In this document: one piece after another, positions 47,661 through 58,411 of the stretch
How the letters are laid out: every line of letters starts with the position of its first letter
Numbering within the stretch: position 1 is the first letter of the stretch
Source: Cardinalis cardinalis
Taxonomy: Eukaryota > Chordata > Aves > Passeriformes > Cardinalidae
Assembly: GCA_014549065.1 (NCBI GenBank)
Contig: JACDOX010000143.1
Coordinates: 1,425,162 to 1,489,161, forward strand
Direction: 5' to 3'
Length of the DNA stretch: 64,000 nt
Translations under genes and position numbers: made by a program
The notes under the pieces: model-generated
What the model was told of the DNA's origin: nothing
The model's database searches: none
What the model saw: the letters and a program-made list of their open reading frames with translations, nothing else

Positions 47661-47917
47661 CATGATCAGCTGAACAAAATAAAAGATTGGCCCTTCAAAG
47701 AAGCNCATTTCGTGGAAACATGCTAGGATTCTTGAAAAACAGAAATCTTGACTGATGAAATGGAAAAATTCATTACATTTTGGTTACTATTCTTAAGTGA
47801 CTTATGAAAGGAAGAGGCCTGTTTTTTGTTTTGTTTTTTTTTTAGGTATTAGAGGGACTGGAAGGAAACACATCCACTGTGTCCACATGATGTGACTACA
47901 AACTGTGTGGACTTACC

Positions 47918-48341
47918 TATTATATAGGAAGGGAATGCCCCAACGAAGGCAGAAATGATGAATCTGACTCCATGTTCTCAGAAGGATGATTTATTACTTC
48001 ATAATACTGTATTATTTTAAAGAATACTATACTAAACTACACTAAAGAATACAGAAAGGATACTTACTGAATGCTAAAAAGATAATAATGAAAACTCGTA
48101 ACTCTTTCCAGAGTCTCAACACAGCTTGGCACTGATTGACCAAAGAGTGAAAACAACTCACAGCAGAATCCAAAGAAACAATGACCCNTGGATAAACAAT
48201 CTCCAAACACATTCCACACATGAGCACAACACAGGAGAAGCAAATGAGATAAGAATTGTTTTCCTTTTCTCTGAGGCTTCTCAGCTTCCCAGGACAAAAA
48301 TCCTGGGCAAAGGGATTTTTTCAGAGAATGTGAATGCCACA
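47918..48341 (-). mobile_element. Endogenous retrovirus solo LTR with 6-bp target duplication
   Basis: This 424-base element is flanked by CTTACC at 47,912-47,917 and 48,342-48,347, a 6-bp target-site duplication as left by betaretrovirus-like (class II) integration. On the minus strand it starts TGTGGCATTCACATTCTCTG and contains the inverted repeat CCCAGGA/TCCTGGG. It carries AATAAA (plus-strand TTTATT at 47,990-47,995) near its 3' end and closes in CCTATATAATA. No internal viral genes are adjacent, so it is a solo LTR. Its sister at 61.4 kb is in the same orientation and about as long. I remember closely similar LTRs as abundant in songbird genomes. The ATA terminus, instead of the usual CA, is odd. 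Confidence 0.85.
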
Positions 48342-48347
48342 CTTACC

Positions 48348-49380
48348 TTTCCCACCTCATTTTAAAAACCNAGGAGAGGGGTCCTGTGGAGCTATGAACA
48401 GGCTCATGAGTGAAGCACCAAATTGCAAGGGAAGAGGATCTCTGGGTGGCATGGAGCGCATTCTCTGCCCTGGTCGCTTCTACACACATGAACTGGAAGC
48501 TGCTACCNAATCAGAAAGGCCACAGTCCCACCAGCTGCAGTGCAAGGAATGATTGAATTTCCAATCTTTTGACTGGGACACAACTCTCCAAGAGCACTCT
48601 GGGTTGGCAAACAGCAGCATGTGAAAAGTGTGACACAAACACCTGTATAACAGGGTAAAAAGGCATGTTATCTGACTCTGAAGTGAATTCCTAGCTATGA
48701 AGATGTGAAGGGAGAGGGGAGGAGAAGGTCACTATGTAGTAAAAGACAAACATATCTGATGCATGCAATCAAGCAGGGCCTGTAAATTAATTTTCAGCTC
48801 TAAAAATTGACTATCTCCTGGGGAAATTCTATTATCGAAAAACAAGATATATTCCAATTAGGAGAGAGGTCATATAGAGGGCAGGATAGAAAAGAGAAAA
48901 AGAAGAAGACAAAAAAAAATCCCAACTTTACATATTAGAGCTCTAAAGGTATGACCATCACTAAATGGGACAAAGGGGAGGAGGCCATTAGGAGCCTTAA
49001 TTTGCAATGCCCTTGATTTCTGTCATTTTAAGTTAAAGCCTGCATATTTTAACGCAGTGGTGCCTTACAGGATTCTGGCACATTGTGTGTGCTGCTGCCT
49101 GCTGTGGATCTGGACCTTGGATCAGTGCTCTGTCTCTCAGCACAACGTGAAGCACCAAGGGGGACGTTTTCAAAGCAGTGAGTGGGGATCACACTGCNTG
49201 CTTCCCACGGAAGGCAGTGCAAGATATGGAGCTGGAATCCTGTGAGATGATTTGAATGCTTCCCTTATCACTTCTTAAAATTGCCAAAAAAAATTTCTGC
49301 TACTACAATTTTCCAATGAGTGCTGTTTGACTTCAAACTTTTTACTCTGTAAGTTTTGGGCTTTGATANGTTTCTGGAAG
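48348..49380. other. Non-coding stretch, no gene seen
   Basis: There is no recognised repeat or gene between the LTR and the tandem duplication at 49.4 kb. Confidence 0.6.
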
Positions 49381-49446
49381 TAGACNAATATTGTTACCAA
49401 ATATTGTTTTGGAATTAGACAAATATTGTTANCAAATATTGTTTTC
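49381..49446 (+). repeat. Tandem duplication, 35-base period
   Basis: TAGACNAATATTGTTACCAA and the following bases to 49,415 recur from 49,416 (TAGACAAATATTGTTANCAA). Each unit itself contains AATATTGTT twice, so the array looks like a nested duplication. Two of the three Ns nearby fall at the repeat and may reflect read misplacement between units. Confidence 0.85.
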
Positions 49447-50929
49447 TGTAGGTGTTGTCTGCTGATCAGCTCAGTATGAAATCTGCTAATTGTTAGTGGA
49501 AAGAAAAGGTATCCATAAAACAATTTACTATTTTGCTTAACAGAATCTATACAAACAATGCACATTTTGGTACCAGGTTTCCTGTCAAGTTTGTCTTGNA
49601 AGATTTTGTGGTAGTTTGGGTCACAGAATAGTACTAAGACTTCTGTGCTAATCTGAGANTTCCTAAACTTCTGCAGATAGAAATTATTATGTATCATGCA
49701 GCCCCTACTTCCACTCCAGAATATTTTTAGTTTTTCAGGACTGATTTCTTTTCCCCTTAGAAAATCAGATATTCTGAANTAAATAAATTTTATATTTCAG
49801 CAAAAATAAATTAAAATTCAGTCTATCAGCTAAGTGAGAAGCTGTCATCAGCTCTGAGTAATGGTAAAAATATTGAGCAGGTAAGGGCAAAGCAGGAGGC
49901 TGAGGTTTTGTANAGGCAGGAAAAATAATTTTTTATGTATCTCACTGATGCAAAATTAAAGATGTTAATATGTTCAGATAAAGAGAATTACAAGATCACT
50001 GGAGCAGGCTCCACAGAGAACTGGTACATGGAGTGGACATTAATGTAAACCTTAATTTTTACATAGAAAATGATAATATTATCATCTGTATTGGATACAA
50101 GCAACATGCTGAGTGAGCTAAGAAACTTCCTTCCCTTTAGACTGGAACACAAGAGCAACGTGGCTTTTAGAGAGAAGTGGGAAGCCTTTCCTACCAGTAC
50201 AGGGCTGGATACAAGGCTATGGCTTAAGGAAGGAGTGTGGCTTTAATCTGGTTTAATTTCCTGTTTTCTCTGCTGAACCCTGCTTAATAACAAGAGCAAA
50301 ACACAAGAGAATGNTGGTGAGAATTTTGGGAGAAGTGAGCAATGTGGAACAAGATTAGAACCATATCCAGAAGAAAACAAATGAGTGAGCAAGTGGAACA
50401 CAAGGGTTTTAGAAGCCAAAAAAACCCAGTTGCTATGTAAGCACTGCACCAAACATGACAAAGAGAAGGAAGACTGTGAACCACAAATGTGAGGCAGCAA
50501 CAGGACAGGGAAATGCAGGCACTTGAGCTGGAAAGGTGATTAATGACACCTTGCAAGCCTCCAACACCTGGTGAGACCTGAAATGCTGTGCATAATTCAG
50601 GTCATCCTGCTACAAGAAATATGAATGCAAATTGGGACTGATAGAACAAAGTACCAGTGGGCTGGTCAGGAGAAGGGAGACCCTGCCTCTTAAGAGAAAA
50701 TTAAAAATGCTCTGAGGAGCTGTGTGTCTGTGCTCCAAGCTGCTCTGAGCACAGCAGCCACAGCTNAGGACAGTGCTGGCAGCAAGCTGGCATCTCCGAA
50801 GGCCATGAGGGCGGGCACAACAGGCTGAGCCCATTGTAGTAGCTGGATATTTTTCAATTAGCCTGAGATGTGAGAACAGAAGTTCCCCAAAATCTTGAAC
50901 TCAGCTTGTCTAACACTGTGTGTAAAGGA
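49447..50929. other. Non-coding stretch, no gene seen
   Basis: AT-rich, with a slightly GC-richer patch near 50.6-50.8 kb. Nothing recognised. Confidence 0.6.
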
Positions 50930-51130
50930 TTTGAATCTTTTCATAGATATAGTAAAAGGATGATTGTCAAAGAGCNAGAGGAGCTAAAGTTCTTAAGGTT
51001 CTGAGTATTCTGGTGAGAGGTAAAAAAACCCCCAAAAACTTCAGCTCAAAAATGATGAGAATCTTTCTAAACACTGGTAGGAGTGGTTGAAACAGGTTCC
51101 AGTAAAAGTGGTGGAGTGCAACTAACTTGA
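50930..51130 (+). mobile_element. Possible old CR1 fragment, sense
   Basis: The phrase GGTTGAAACAGGTTCCAGTA, followed by AAAGTGGTGGAGTGCAAC, resembles the CR1 sense motif 'ctggaacaggctgcccagggaagtggtggagtcacc'. Upstream bases are only loosely similar. Confidence 0.35.
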
Positions 51131-51354
51131 CAAGATTAAGAAATTATCTAATCCCAAACGACTTTGTGGTTCATCTGAAAAAGACTTTACAAACACATAC
51201 CTAGAGAACAAGGCAGTAATACACAATCCTACATAGGTGTGAAAAACTACAAATATTTTTCTCCAATTTGAATAAATTTTACTTTATAAAACATTATATT
51301 TTGTTAAAATCGATCAATCAAACAAGCAACCCAAGAAAAGTGGAAACCCCTTTT

Positions 51355-51500
51355 TAGTTTTAGATGAGAGTGACCGATGGGCAGTTTTCAGCAAGTCAGC
51401 ACTTGAACAATGGAAGGTATTCCACCAGAGAGTGTTGACAAACTCTGGTTCCCTGGCANTAGATGCAATGCTAATTCCTACAGCTATTTTGAAACAAACG
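51355..51500 (+). mobile_element. Possible second old CR1 fragment, sense
   Basis: GGAAGGTATTCCACCAGAGA, then GTGTTGACAAACTCTGG, then TTCCCTGGCANTAGATGC again recall the CR1 'ggaacaggctgccagagaggttgtggagtctccatccttgg' block. It covers the same part of CR1 as 50,930-51,130, so the two would be separate insertions or a duplication. Confidence 0.3.
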
Positions 51501-51811
51501 TGCTGAAGGCAGTAATGGGAAAAAGCAGCAGTGTGCAGCAGGTGCTAAGTCTACCCTAGTAGTCTCTGCAGCAAAGAAAAATCATGTAAGGAGGGTCAAT
51601 TCTTACATGTTGCAATTGCAAAACAGTGTGTTAGCCTCATTCAGGGAAGGAAGGAATGATCCCTGATCAGAGCATGGGATGAGGGTCAGATTCAGCAGCA
51701 GCAGAAGGCAGACACCTCAGTCACTCTTCTATGTGTCTGGCTGGCAGGACCTGTCCCATCACTCATTTTCTGAGCACTCCTGCTAGATTGGCTCCATTCT
51801 TCTGCTAAATG

Positions 51812-51858
51812 GGCTCACTGATTAGAGCATTCATATGGGAAATGTGGGTTCAATTCTT
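51812..51858 (+). repeat. tRNA-like head of an ancient SINE
   Basis: GGCTCACTGATTAGAGCAT matches the tRNA D-arm/A-box layout (GCTCAGTGGTTAGAGC). Seventeen to twenty bases later GTGGGTTCAATTCTT matches the T-arm/B-box (GGTTCAAATCC). The spacing is slightly short for a tRNA gene and no acceptor stem is visible, so this is more likely a SINE head than a functional tRNA. Confidence 0.4.
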
Positions 51859-52397
51859 TTCTCTCGCTGAGCATAAACAAGCCTGCACCTTCCAGGGGAA
51901 AACTCCAACCATTATGCTAACAGGTATTCGGGAATGATGATCTTGCTCAGCCCTTCTTGTTGAAGCTTTGCANGGAATAATAAACATACATTAGAGCAAG
52001 GAGGAAAACGAGCCCTGAGTAAGGATTTGTAGCCAATGGGGAGCAGACTTGCACCAGCCTTCGTGTAGCTACACACATGTGTAGGTCTGTAGTCACACTG
52101 TATTTCCTGGAGCAGGGAGCAGCCCTTGGGTTTCTCCACTTCCCAACAAGCCCCAGTGCCAGTAGAGAACANAGCTGTGCCAATCCTTGTGTTTTCCACC
52201 CCTCCACATCCCCTTTTTTGTTACCTTTAGTTCTCATGACAGAGTGGGATGGATGGGCCAATGAGAGATTCACCCAGCAGCACGTCTGGCTGGGAGGTTC
52301 ATGGAGAGTCATGGCTTCACATTGGCTTTTTTTACAAAGAAGGACTGAAAACCCAGATCTTTCACTGCCCAGTCCTCTGGGCATTTATCAATGTGAT

Positions 52398-52511
52398 GGA
52401 AAGAAGAAAAGAAAGAAAAGAAGAAGGGAAAGGGNAGAAGAGAAAGAGAGAAAGAGAGAGAGAAAGAGAGAATGAGAAAGAGANANAGAAAGAAAGAAAG
52501 AGAGAGAGAGG
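52398..52511 (+). repeat. Polypurine GA/GAAA tract
   Basis: About 114 bases of almost pure A and G on the plus strand, moving from GAAAAGAAAG units to GAGAGAGAAAGAGA and then pure GAGAGAG. There is one interrupting T (GAATGAG), and Ns fall within the tract. Such tracts can form triplex DNA and commonly vary in length. Overlapping arginine/lysine/glutamate-rich open frames are artefacts. Confidence 0.95.
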
Positions 52512-55178
52512 CAGAAGTGGCTTTTTCCCTCCAGGCATTATGAGGTGGGATGGACCTGGGTATCAAACTCAACAAGGCTCAGAGCTGGTCAAGGCATGGC
52601 CGAGGATCAGGGTTTGACATTTCCATATCCACTGCTTTTGAAGAGGCTGCTGTGGATGATTCAGCNCTCTTTACACATTATATATGCTGTTCTGGACCTG
52701 TTTTAGGAGCCAATTGTCCTCATTTTAAGCAGCCTGCAATCCAGCTGGGGTTGTACATTCCTGCAGCAGGTGTTTGAGGATGGAGGTGCTGGAAACAAGC
52801 AGCACCTGTGATCTGTTGTGAATTTAGCTCCTAATGAGGGCTGTAGATCTAGTCCTAGGCACATATCCCATTTTCAAAATGTTCTAAGAGATTGAATAAT
52901 AAGTCAGTAGTTATCAGTTAATTACTGAATTGTGAAAAATGCCAGAGCAGATGAAGAAATACTCACACAAAACCAATGTATTCATCTCAACAGCTACATT
53001 TGCCTGATAATGCAGTTCAAAATTATTTATTTACGCTCATATTTGCACTGCAGAGCAATAAAAATGTTGTGAAGTATTTTTTTATAAAGAATCAATCTCA
53101 TTGCATTTTGCAAAAAGTCAAGAAGTTGCAATAATGTGAGGCCTTCCAAAATACTGTAGCTGCTACTAAATATTTGCTGAGAAATGGTAAAGAAGTCATT
53201 GTTTTTTATGTCAGTTTTATGGGATATGTGGAGAGGTAAAATGCAACTTAGTGAGCTTTTACTGAATTGCTTACTGATTCCAGGCATATAATTCACAGGA
53301 TCCGAGGATGGATTTGCATATGTTTGTCTTATTACATAAACTGAACAGAGATTTCTTGTAGATATCAAACAAAACCTGCTTGAAATATATTCCTATGGCT
53401 GCCAAAAGGGGGTTTGTAATGTGCTGCTAGATACAACTTGTCAGCAGTAAACAAAATTCAAGAAAACCCCAACAAATATGCAGAGAAGAGATTTGAAGGT
53501 GCACTCTTCTCTCAGTTACAATTACATTTTACTGTTTTGTGCACTTGCTGACGGAGATTTTCCTAGCAGCTGGTTCAGGGAGAGCTGCCCTGAGCATCCT
53601 CTCTGACTTGCAGTGTGACCAAACACTTGATCAAATCAGGGCAGATGGCCTGAGATGTGAACTTGTCAGCAGGAAGAAAATGCAGCAGGACAGTGAATCT
53701 CTGCTGTGGCAGTGCTGCAGCAAGGATGTTTGACAATGGGCACAGGATCTTTTCCCACCTCAGCTTTGTCAGGCACAGCTGTGAGCCATCCCTCCATGAC
53801 ATATTATGTTCTGGCATAGAGACAATAACAGGCAAGGCTTCAAAGAGGTGTCCTGATTTCATTCACTGAATTTAAAGAAGCAAGGAGAGAAATCCCTCAG
53901 ATTGGAAAGAGGGAAAATGAGCAGGAGCTAACTGTGATGGTAGGATTTCTTGATGCACTGAGGTAAGAGGCTGGAGTTACCCACNAATCACACCACTCTG
54001 AGAAATGTGGGATTTGTCATCACTGATCACACAAGTGCCCTGAATTCTGCCTCCAGCTGGGACCAATGCCTGGTGCTGGGATAACAAAGCCCCACAATAC
54101 ATTTAGCTCAGCTCAGTTGAGGGAAACAATTGAACCTGGCTGTTACAGCCCAGAATTCCCTTATTTATCTACACTGCCACAGTTACATTGGCTGAGTACA
54201 ATATGACATTTTTTTCATTTCCAAACCTTCCTGTGGAAGTCAGTGGGAATGTTGAGTGCACATGAACTGCAATGATCATAAAATTAGTCAGACTTATTAA
54301 AAATCCACTCACAACATTTAAAACTCCATGACCATCTGTTGAAATGCATTCCACACGCCAGCTAGGGAAAACTGAATTTAAAAAAAGCCCCAAATTAAAA
54401 TCAAAACCAAAAATCCAGTCCTTAGCAATTCCAGTCAGAGAACTGAAATTTTGAGCTTCGCCACAGCTACAGGAGGTATGGATGGCAAGTGAGATGAAGG
54501 AGTAGAGAGCAGGAGACACAAGAAAGTCTGATGCCTAAGTATCACTTTAAAGAACATTTCTTTCAGCAACAGGCAGCATAAATAGCCTCTGAGCCATCCT
54601 TCATCCCACCATTACCACACACTGCCCCTCCTGAATGCTGATGCAAGGGTTTGGGTTTAGTTTTGAGTTATTTATAGGCTGAAGAATCCTCTGACCCACT
54701 TCAGAAGTAGCCCCAGAAACATGGAGCAGAAGGGAAAGCAAGAGGGAGAGATCAAATGGCCTGAGAGGTTTTTGTGACCTTGACTTCTCTGCTTCGTTAA
54801 AGAATTCAGACCCTCCATCCTTCAGGAATGGTCAAAATGTAGTTGAGAGTGCACATTTATTTTTGGTTGTTTAGCAAAAACTGTGTGGACAAACAGGAGC
54901 CTCTGCTGTGCTCCCACAGCAGATGACAGAGCTGTGCTCTGCCCCCCCTGTGGTGGAGGGTCAGCTGCAGTTTGGGGTGCCAGAGGCTGCTGCACCTCCT
55001 TCCTCAAGACAGCTGCCAATCAGCTTTTCTATTAGTGGTTTACATCACTATATTANTTATTTATCTTATTATATTAGGGTGGGGTTTTTTCCTGTTTGTT
55101 ATGTGCAATTATTTTATTAAATCTCTATTGCAAATNNTTATTTTTTTTTAAATAAAATATAGACCAAAAAGAGCTTAC
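52512..55178. other. Non-coding stretch, no gene seen
   Basis: Unremarkable sequence. The minus-strand frames at 53,027-53,368 and 54,169-54,519 (about 115 codons) have no recognisable domain. Confidence 0.6.
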
Positions 55179-55262
55179 CTATGTGACTGTGAGAGGCCAG
55201 CTCCATGGATGTGTTACCAGGCGTGCTAGCATCTGGGATACTTTTGTTTCCTGAGGAGATTC
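55179..55262 (-). other. Exon-like segment with strong splice sites, 84 bases
   Basis: On the minus strand a textbook acceptor (ACATTTCTTTTTGCAG) precedes the segment, and a strong donor (ATAG|GTAAGCTC) follows it. One frame is open throughout and reads like ordinary protein (begins ISSGNKSIPDASTPG, ends ASHSHIG). The phase-0 frame ends in TAG as its very last codon, and the third stops midway. I do not recognise the peptide. The next exon-like segment upstream on this strand (56,221-56,250) has a stop in the frame needed to join it to the open one. The pair is therefore not a simple coding transcript. It may be an alternative exon of a gene outside the window, a lncRNA exon, or chance. Confidence 0.35.
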
Positions 55263-55855
55263 CTGCAAAAAGAAATGTGCTTGTCACCTGAAGGCTTCTA
55301 AGCCAATAAACCAATGCAAGGAATCACATACAGGAGCAAGGTGAATTATCTTCATAAATAAGAATAATTTTTTGTGTTCTCCTTACCCTACTCTCTAAGC
55401 TCCACAGACACAGAGTACAGGAATTTCCTTTAGAACAACCTACAAGTGTTGTTACACATTAAAACATGGGATGGAATCTGAGATACTTGTATGCCCCAAA
55501 GGTCTGCTCGTTGAGGGATGTCAAAATCTCTAATGAAAATATTTATCCTTGTAACACCTCCAGAAGCCAGGAAGGCACAGTTGTGGCTGTGCACAGATGG
55601 GAAACTGAGCTAGGTAAGGTTAGCTCCAAGGAAAACATTTATTCTTCTGGGGTAGAGATGAAGTTCATGAGTTCACAAATCCTCTGTAGATTCCAGTTTG
55701 GTGGGTGGGAAACTCTAGGAAGCTGTGCTTTGACTTGTGTCTTTATTAGCTGGGCTCATTTTTACTCAGACTGCTGAAGTTTTGTTACTGACTAAAATAA
55801 AGCTGTGTCCTCTTTGCTGAGCTGAATGTTCCAGCCCAAGGGAGCGTCCCCTACC

Positions 55856-55880
55856 AAGGAAATCCATGAAGGAAATCCAT
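55856..55880 (+). repeat. Short tandem duplication, 13-base period
   Basis: AAGGAAATCCAT occurs at 55,856-55,867 and 55,869-55,880, and a third partial unit begins TCAAGGACC. This is probably slippage. Confidence 0.85.
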
Positions 55881-56220
55881 CAAGGACCACTGAGCAGAAG
55901 CCCCAAGGAGCCCCTTCCAATCTGTGTGTGCCAAGAACCCCTGACCCATGTGGGAAATATTGAGTGTGGAAGACATGACCTGATCCATCTGTGGCTAAAA
56001 ATTCTGGTCAGAAATGTTGGGAGGGTTGTCACCATAATTCTTTTTTTAATGTCTTAGTGACAGGGTAACAGTTTAGAAGGTGTGAAGCTGGAGTTGTCTT
56101 CTTCAGAGCAAGAAAATTCAAGCCCACATCACCCACTCTCCATTACACAATGTAATGTAAATATCTCATTTACATGATCTCATTTATCTCATTTGCACTG
56201 AGGTGCTGGAGTTCTCTTAC

Positions 56221-56250
56221 CTTGAGTTCCTGAACCAAGTGTTCCTCAGC
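56221..56250 (-). other. Exon-like microsegment, 30 bases
   Basis: On the minus strand an acceptor with a long pyrimidine run (GGTTTTTTTTGCCGTGTTATTTAACAG) lies just upstream; its last 20 bases carry TTATTTAACAG. The donor AAG|GTAAGAGAAC follows. In phase 0 the ten codons read AEEHLVQELK, and a second frame has a stop. Length is divisible by three, typical of cassette microexons. The 957-base gap to the next exon-like segment (55,179-55,262) would be a plausible bird intron. Whether either is ever transcribed is unknown. Confidence 0.3.
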
Positions 56251-57199
56251 CTGTTAAATAACACGGCAAAAAAAACCAAAACAAAACTCTGTAAAAGTTA
56301 AATTGTCAATCTGTTAACAAAAAAACAACTAAGGATCTATGATACCTCTTTGTGCCAGACACTTTCGCTGTGAAATAAGATTCATGCTAGCATAAACTAG
56401 TGTGAAGAATAAACTTGTATGCAGGTAGAATGGTGAGAATCTAACATCCATTTTTCAGAGATTTTTTTTTTGTAATTGTATGTGCTTTTTTGATAGTCTA
56501 AAATACTTCTGTAAACTCACCATATTTTTAAAAAATTCAGTTCTAGGAACAAAAGTGTTATTGCACCTGTGGCCAAAAGGATTGAATTTCACATTATAAA
56601 TAATCAAAGTTCTAGATATTCTTGCCAGGAATAGATTTAAAGCACAGGACAGATATCTGCTGTGGGGTGGAATANCTTGTGACATAATTAATATTTGTTG
56701 CACTTTAAAAGGAGGTTAAAAATTTTCATAGGATTCTCATTGCAGTAATTTAAAATAAGAATAATTCCACTTTAAAATGAATGAAATTTTCCCAATTTTT
56801 TTTTTCCGATGGGAAAATTATGTTTTCAACAAGATGAATCTTTCAGCATTATTTTTTCCTTAGTATCAAAAATGCAGTTTTATCTTACCAGGAAAAAAGA
56901 ATGATCTTTATCATCACAGATCTTCAAGGGGCCCAAGCAATGTTTTCTGTCACTCCAAAGACTCGTGGTCACTGTATTTCCCCCATCACATGTAATAATA
57001 AGGAATTCTTATTAAGATATATTACCTAAGAAGGGAACTTAGACATCAGCAAATATTTTCTCAAAAAAAATTAGACTCTCAATTAGAAATGTTGGAAAAT
57101 AATTCTACTGAGAGGGACTGCAGTGGTATTTCTAAATTAAAATATTCTGACTTGAGTCTGTATGTTTTATTTTCATTAGTTTTAAAAAAAGCAACCCAA

Positions 57200-57330
57200 C
57201 CTTTTTGGGCAAGTGTAAAACATCTGTATATTTTTATTTTCAAGAACTAAAAACTAAGTTGACCAACAAAGCCTTTTTGGGCAAGAGTTAACAATCTGTA
57301 TGTATGTATTTATTTTCACTNAAATTTTCC
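57200..57330 (+). repeat. Diverged tandem duplication, 72-base period
   Basis: CCTTTTTGGGCAAGTGTAAA, then CATCTGTATATTTTTATTTTC, starting at 57,200, recurs from 57,272 as CCTTTTTGGGCAAGAGTTAA, then CAATCTGTATGTATG and TATTTATTTTC. The copies differ by several substitutions and a short GTAT expansion, so the duplication is not recent. TTGACCAAC occurs before the second unit and again after it, hinting at a partial third unit. Confidence 0.8.
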
Positions 57331-58369
57331 ATGAAGTTAAAATTTGACCAACTCTTTGTATAATTGAAACCCAATAGAAAAGTCAGTGTTTTGGTTCCTT
57401 CTAGATATATACATATTAATAAATTCAATTCAAAGTTCCTCTGGCTGAAAAAGGTGATAAGAAATAGGTGAGTGAATATACTAAAGCAATGGAAAGAGAT
57501 ATTTAATCTGAAATAAAATTCAAGCATTGTGTGGGATTGTTATGTAACAAGACAGAAAGGACTGAGGCTTTTTTGCAGCTGAAGAAAATGAGCTTTGCAG
57601 ATTTTCCAAGGTCAAATTAGCTGTTGGATGAAAGGTTCTTTATTGAAGTGGGAAGGAGAAGATTAACAACAGTGATGGTTTGGCAAACGAGGCACTTTGA
57701 TCCCACCATTGTNAGGAAATGTTGTGATGTCATCTAAGTCCTTACTTAACCTGAAGTCACTTTGGCTGCAGCCGAAATAACTCAAGGAGGCCTCCAAAAA
57801 TCACACTTGTAAGGTAAAACATAAAACATGGGGGAACTTTAGCACACAGCTTAAAAAATGCTGAAAATAAGGCAGCAGNTCCCAGGAGGGAAATGGCAAA
57901 GACCACACATCCAAGAACTCTTCCACAGCTTTAATTTCCATATTTTGATTTTGTGGGTTGACAAAGAGAGAAGGCTTGCACTTTCTGGAGTCCTCAAGAA
58001 GTTCCTTCTGTGTTCTCATGCAATTATTGACAGTCACAGAGGGCATGGGGAGAACTTTTATCAAAATGCAGCAGGGATGCAGCCCAGGGACTCTTTAAGC
58101 AGACAGTGAGGCTACACAAGCAATTAAAGAGGGTTTTTAGGAGGGCTTGACAGATTGCAGTCTGGTGGCACTACTGTTACTTTCTCAGTTACAAGCTGGC
58201 TCGATCTGATTAACAAAGGACTGGAACAGCACAAAACCAACACTGAAATATGTCTCAGAAAGCATGGAGCTTTTAAAGGTTTCTTTGTTTTTCTGGGGAA
58301 AAAAATATATTAAAGAAAGGAAAAGTTATACAGACATAAGTGAAGCACAAAGTTCATTTATCCCTACAG
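57331..58369. other. Non-coding stretch, no gene seen
   Basis: AT-rich without recognised elements. Frames are at most 87 codons. Confidence 0.6.
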
Positions 58370-58411
58370 GATCTAGAGATATGAGATCAGCAGCCTGGAT
58401 TCTGCTCCATG
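58370..58411 (+). other. Exon-like segment with an in-frame ATG
   Basis: On the plus strand an acceptor-like CATTTATCCCTACAG precedes the segment and a donor-like CATG|GTAAGCAA follows it. The only frame free of stops contains ATG at 58,381, followed by RSAAWILLH, a short hydrophobic run as at the start of a secretory signal peptide. No partner exons were found on this strand, so a chance match is likely. Confidence 0.18.

Noticed and set aside
49275..49697. 140-codon minus-strand frame
   Set aside because: It spans a tandem duplication with several Ns, has no recognisable motif, and sits in AT-rich DNA where such frames arise by chance.
52077..52617. Overlapping plus- and minus-strand frames up to 145 codons
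   Set aside because: Much of their length is the GA-rich tract (52,398-52,511) or adjacent plain sequence; arginine/lysine/glutamate runs come from composition and no domain is seen.
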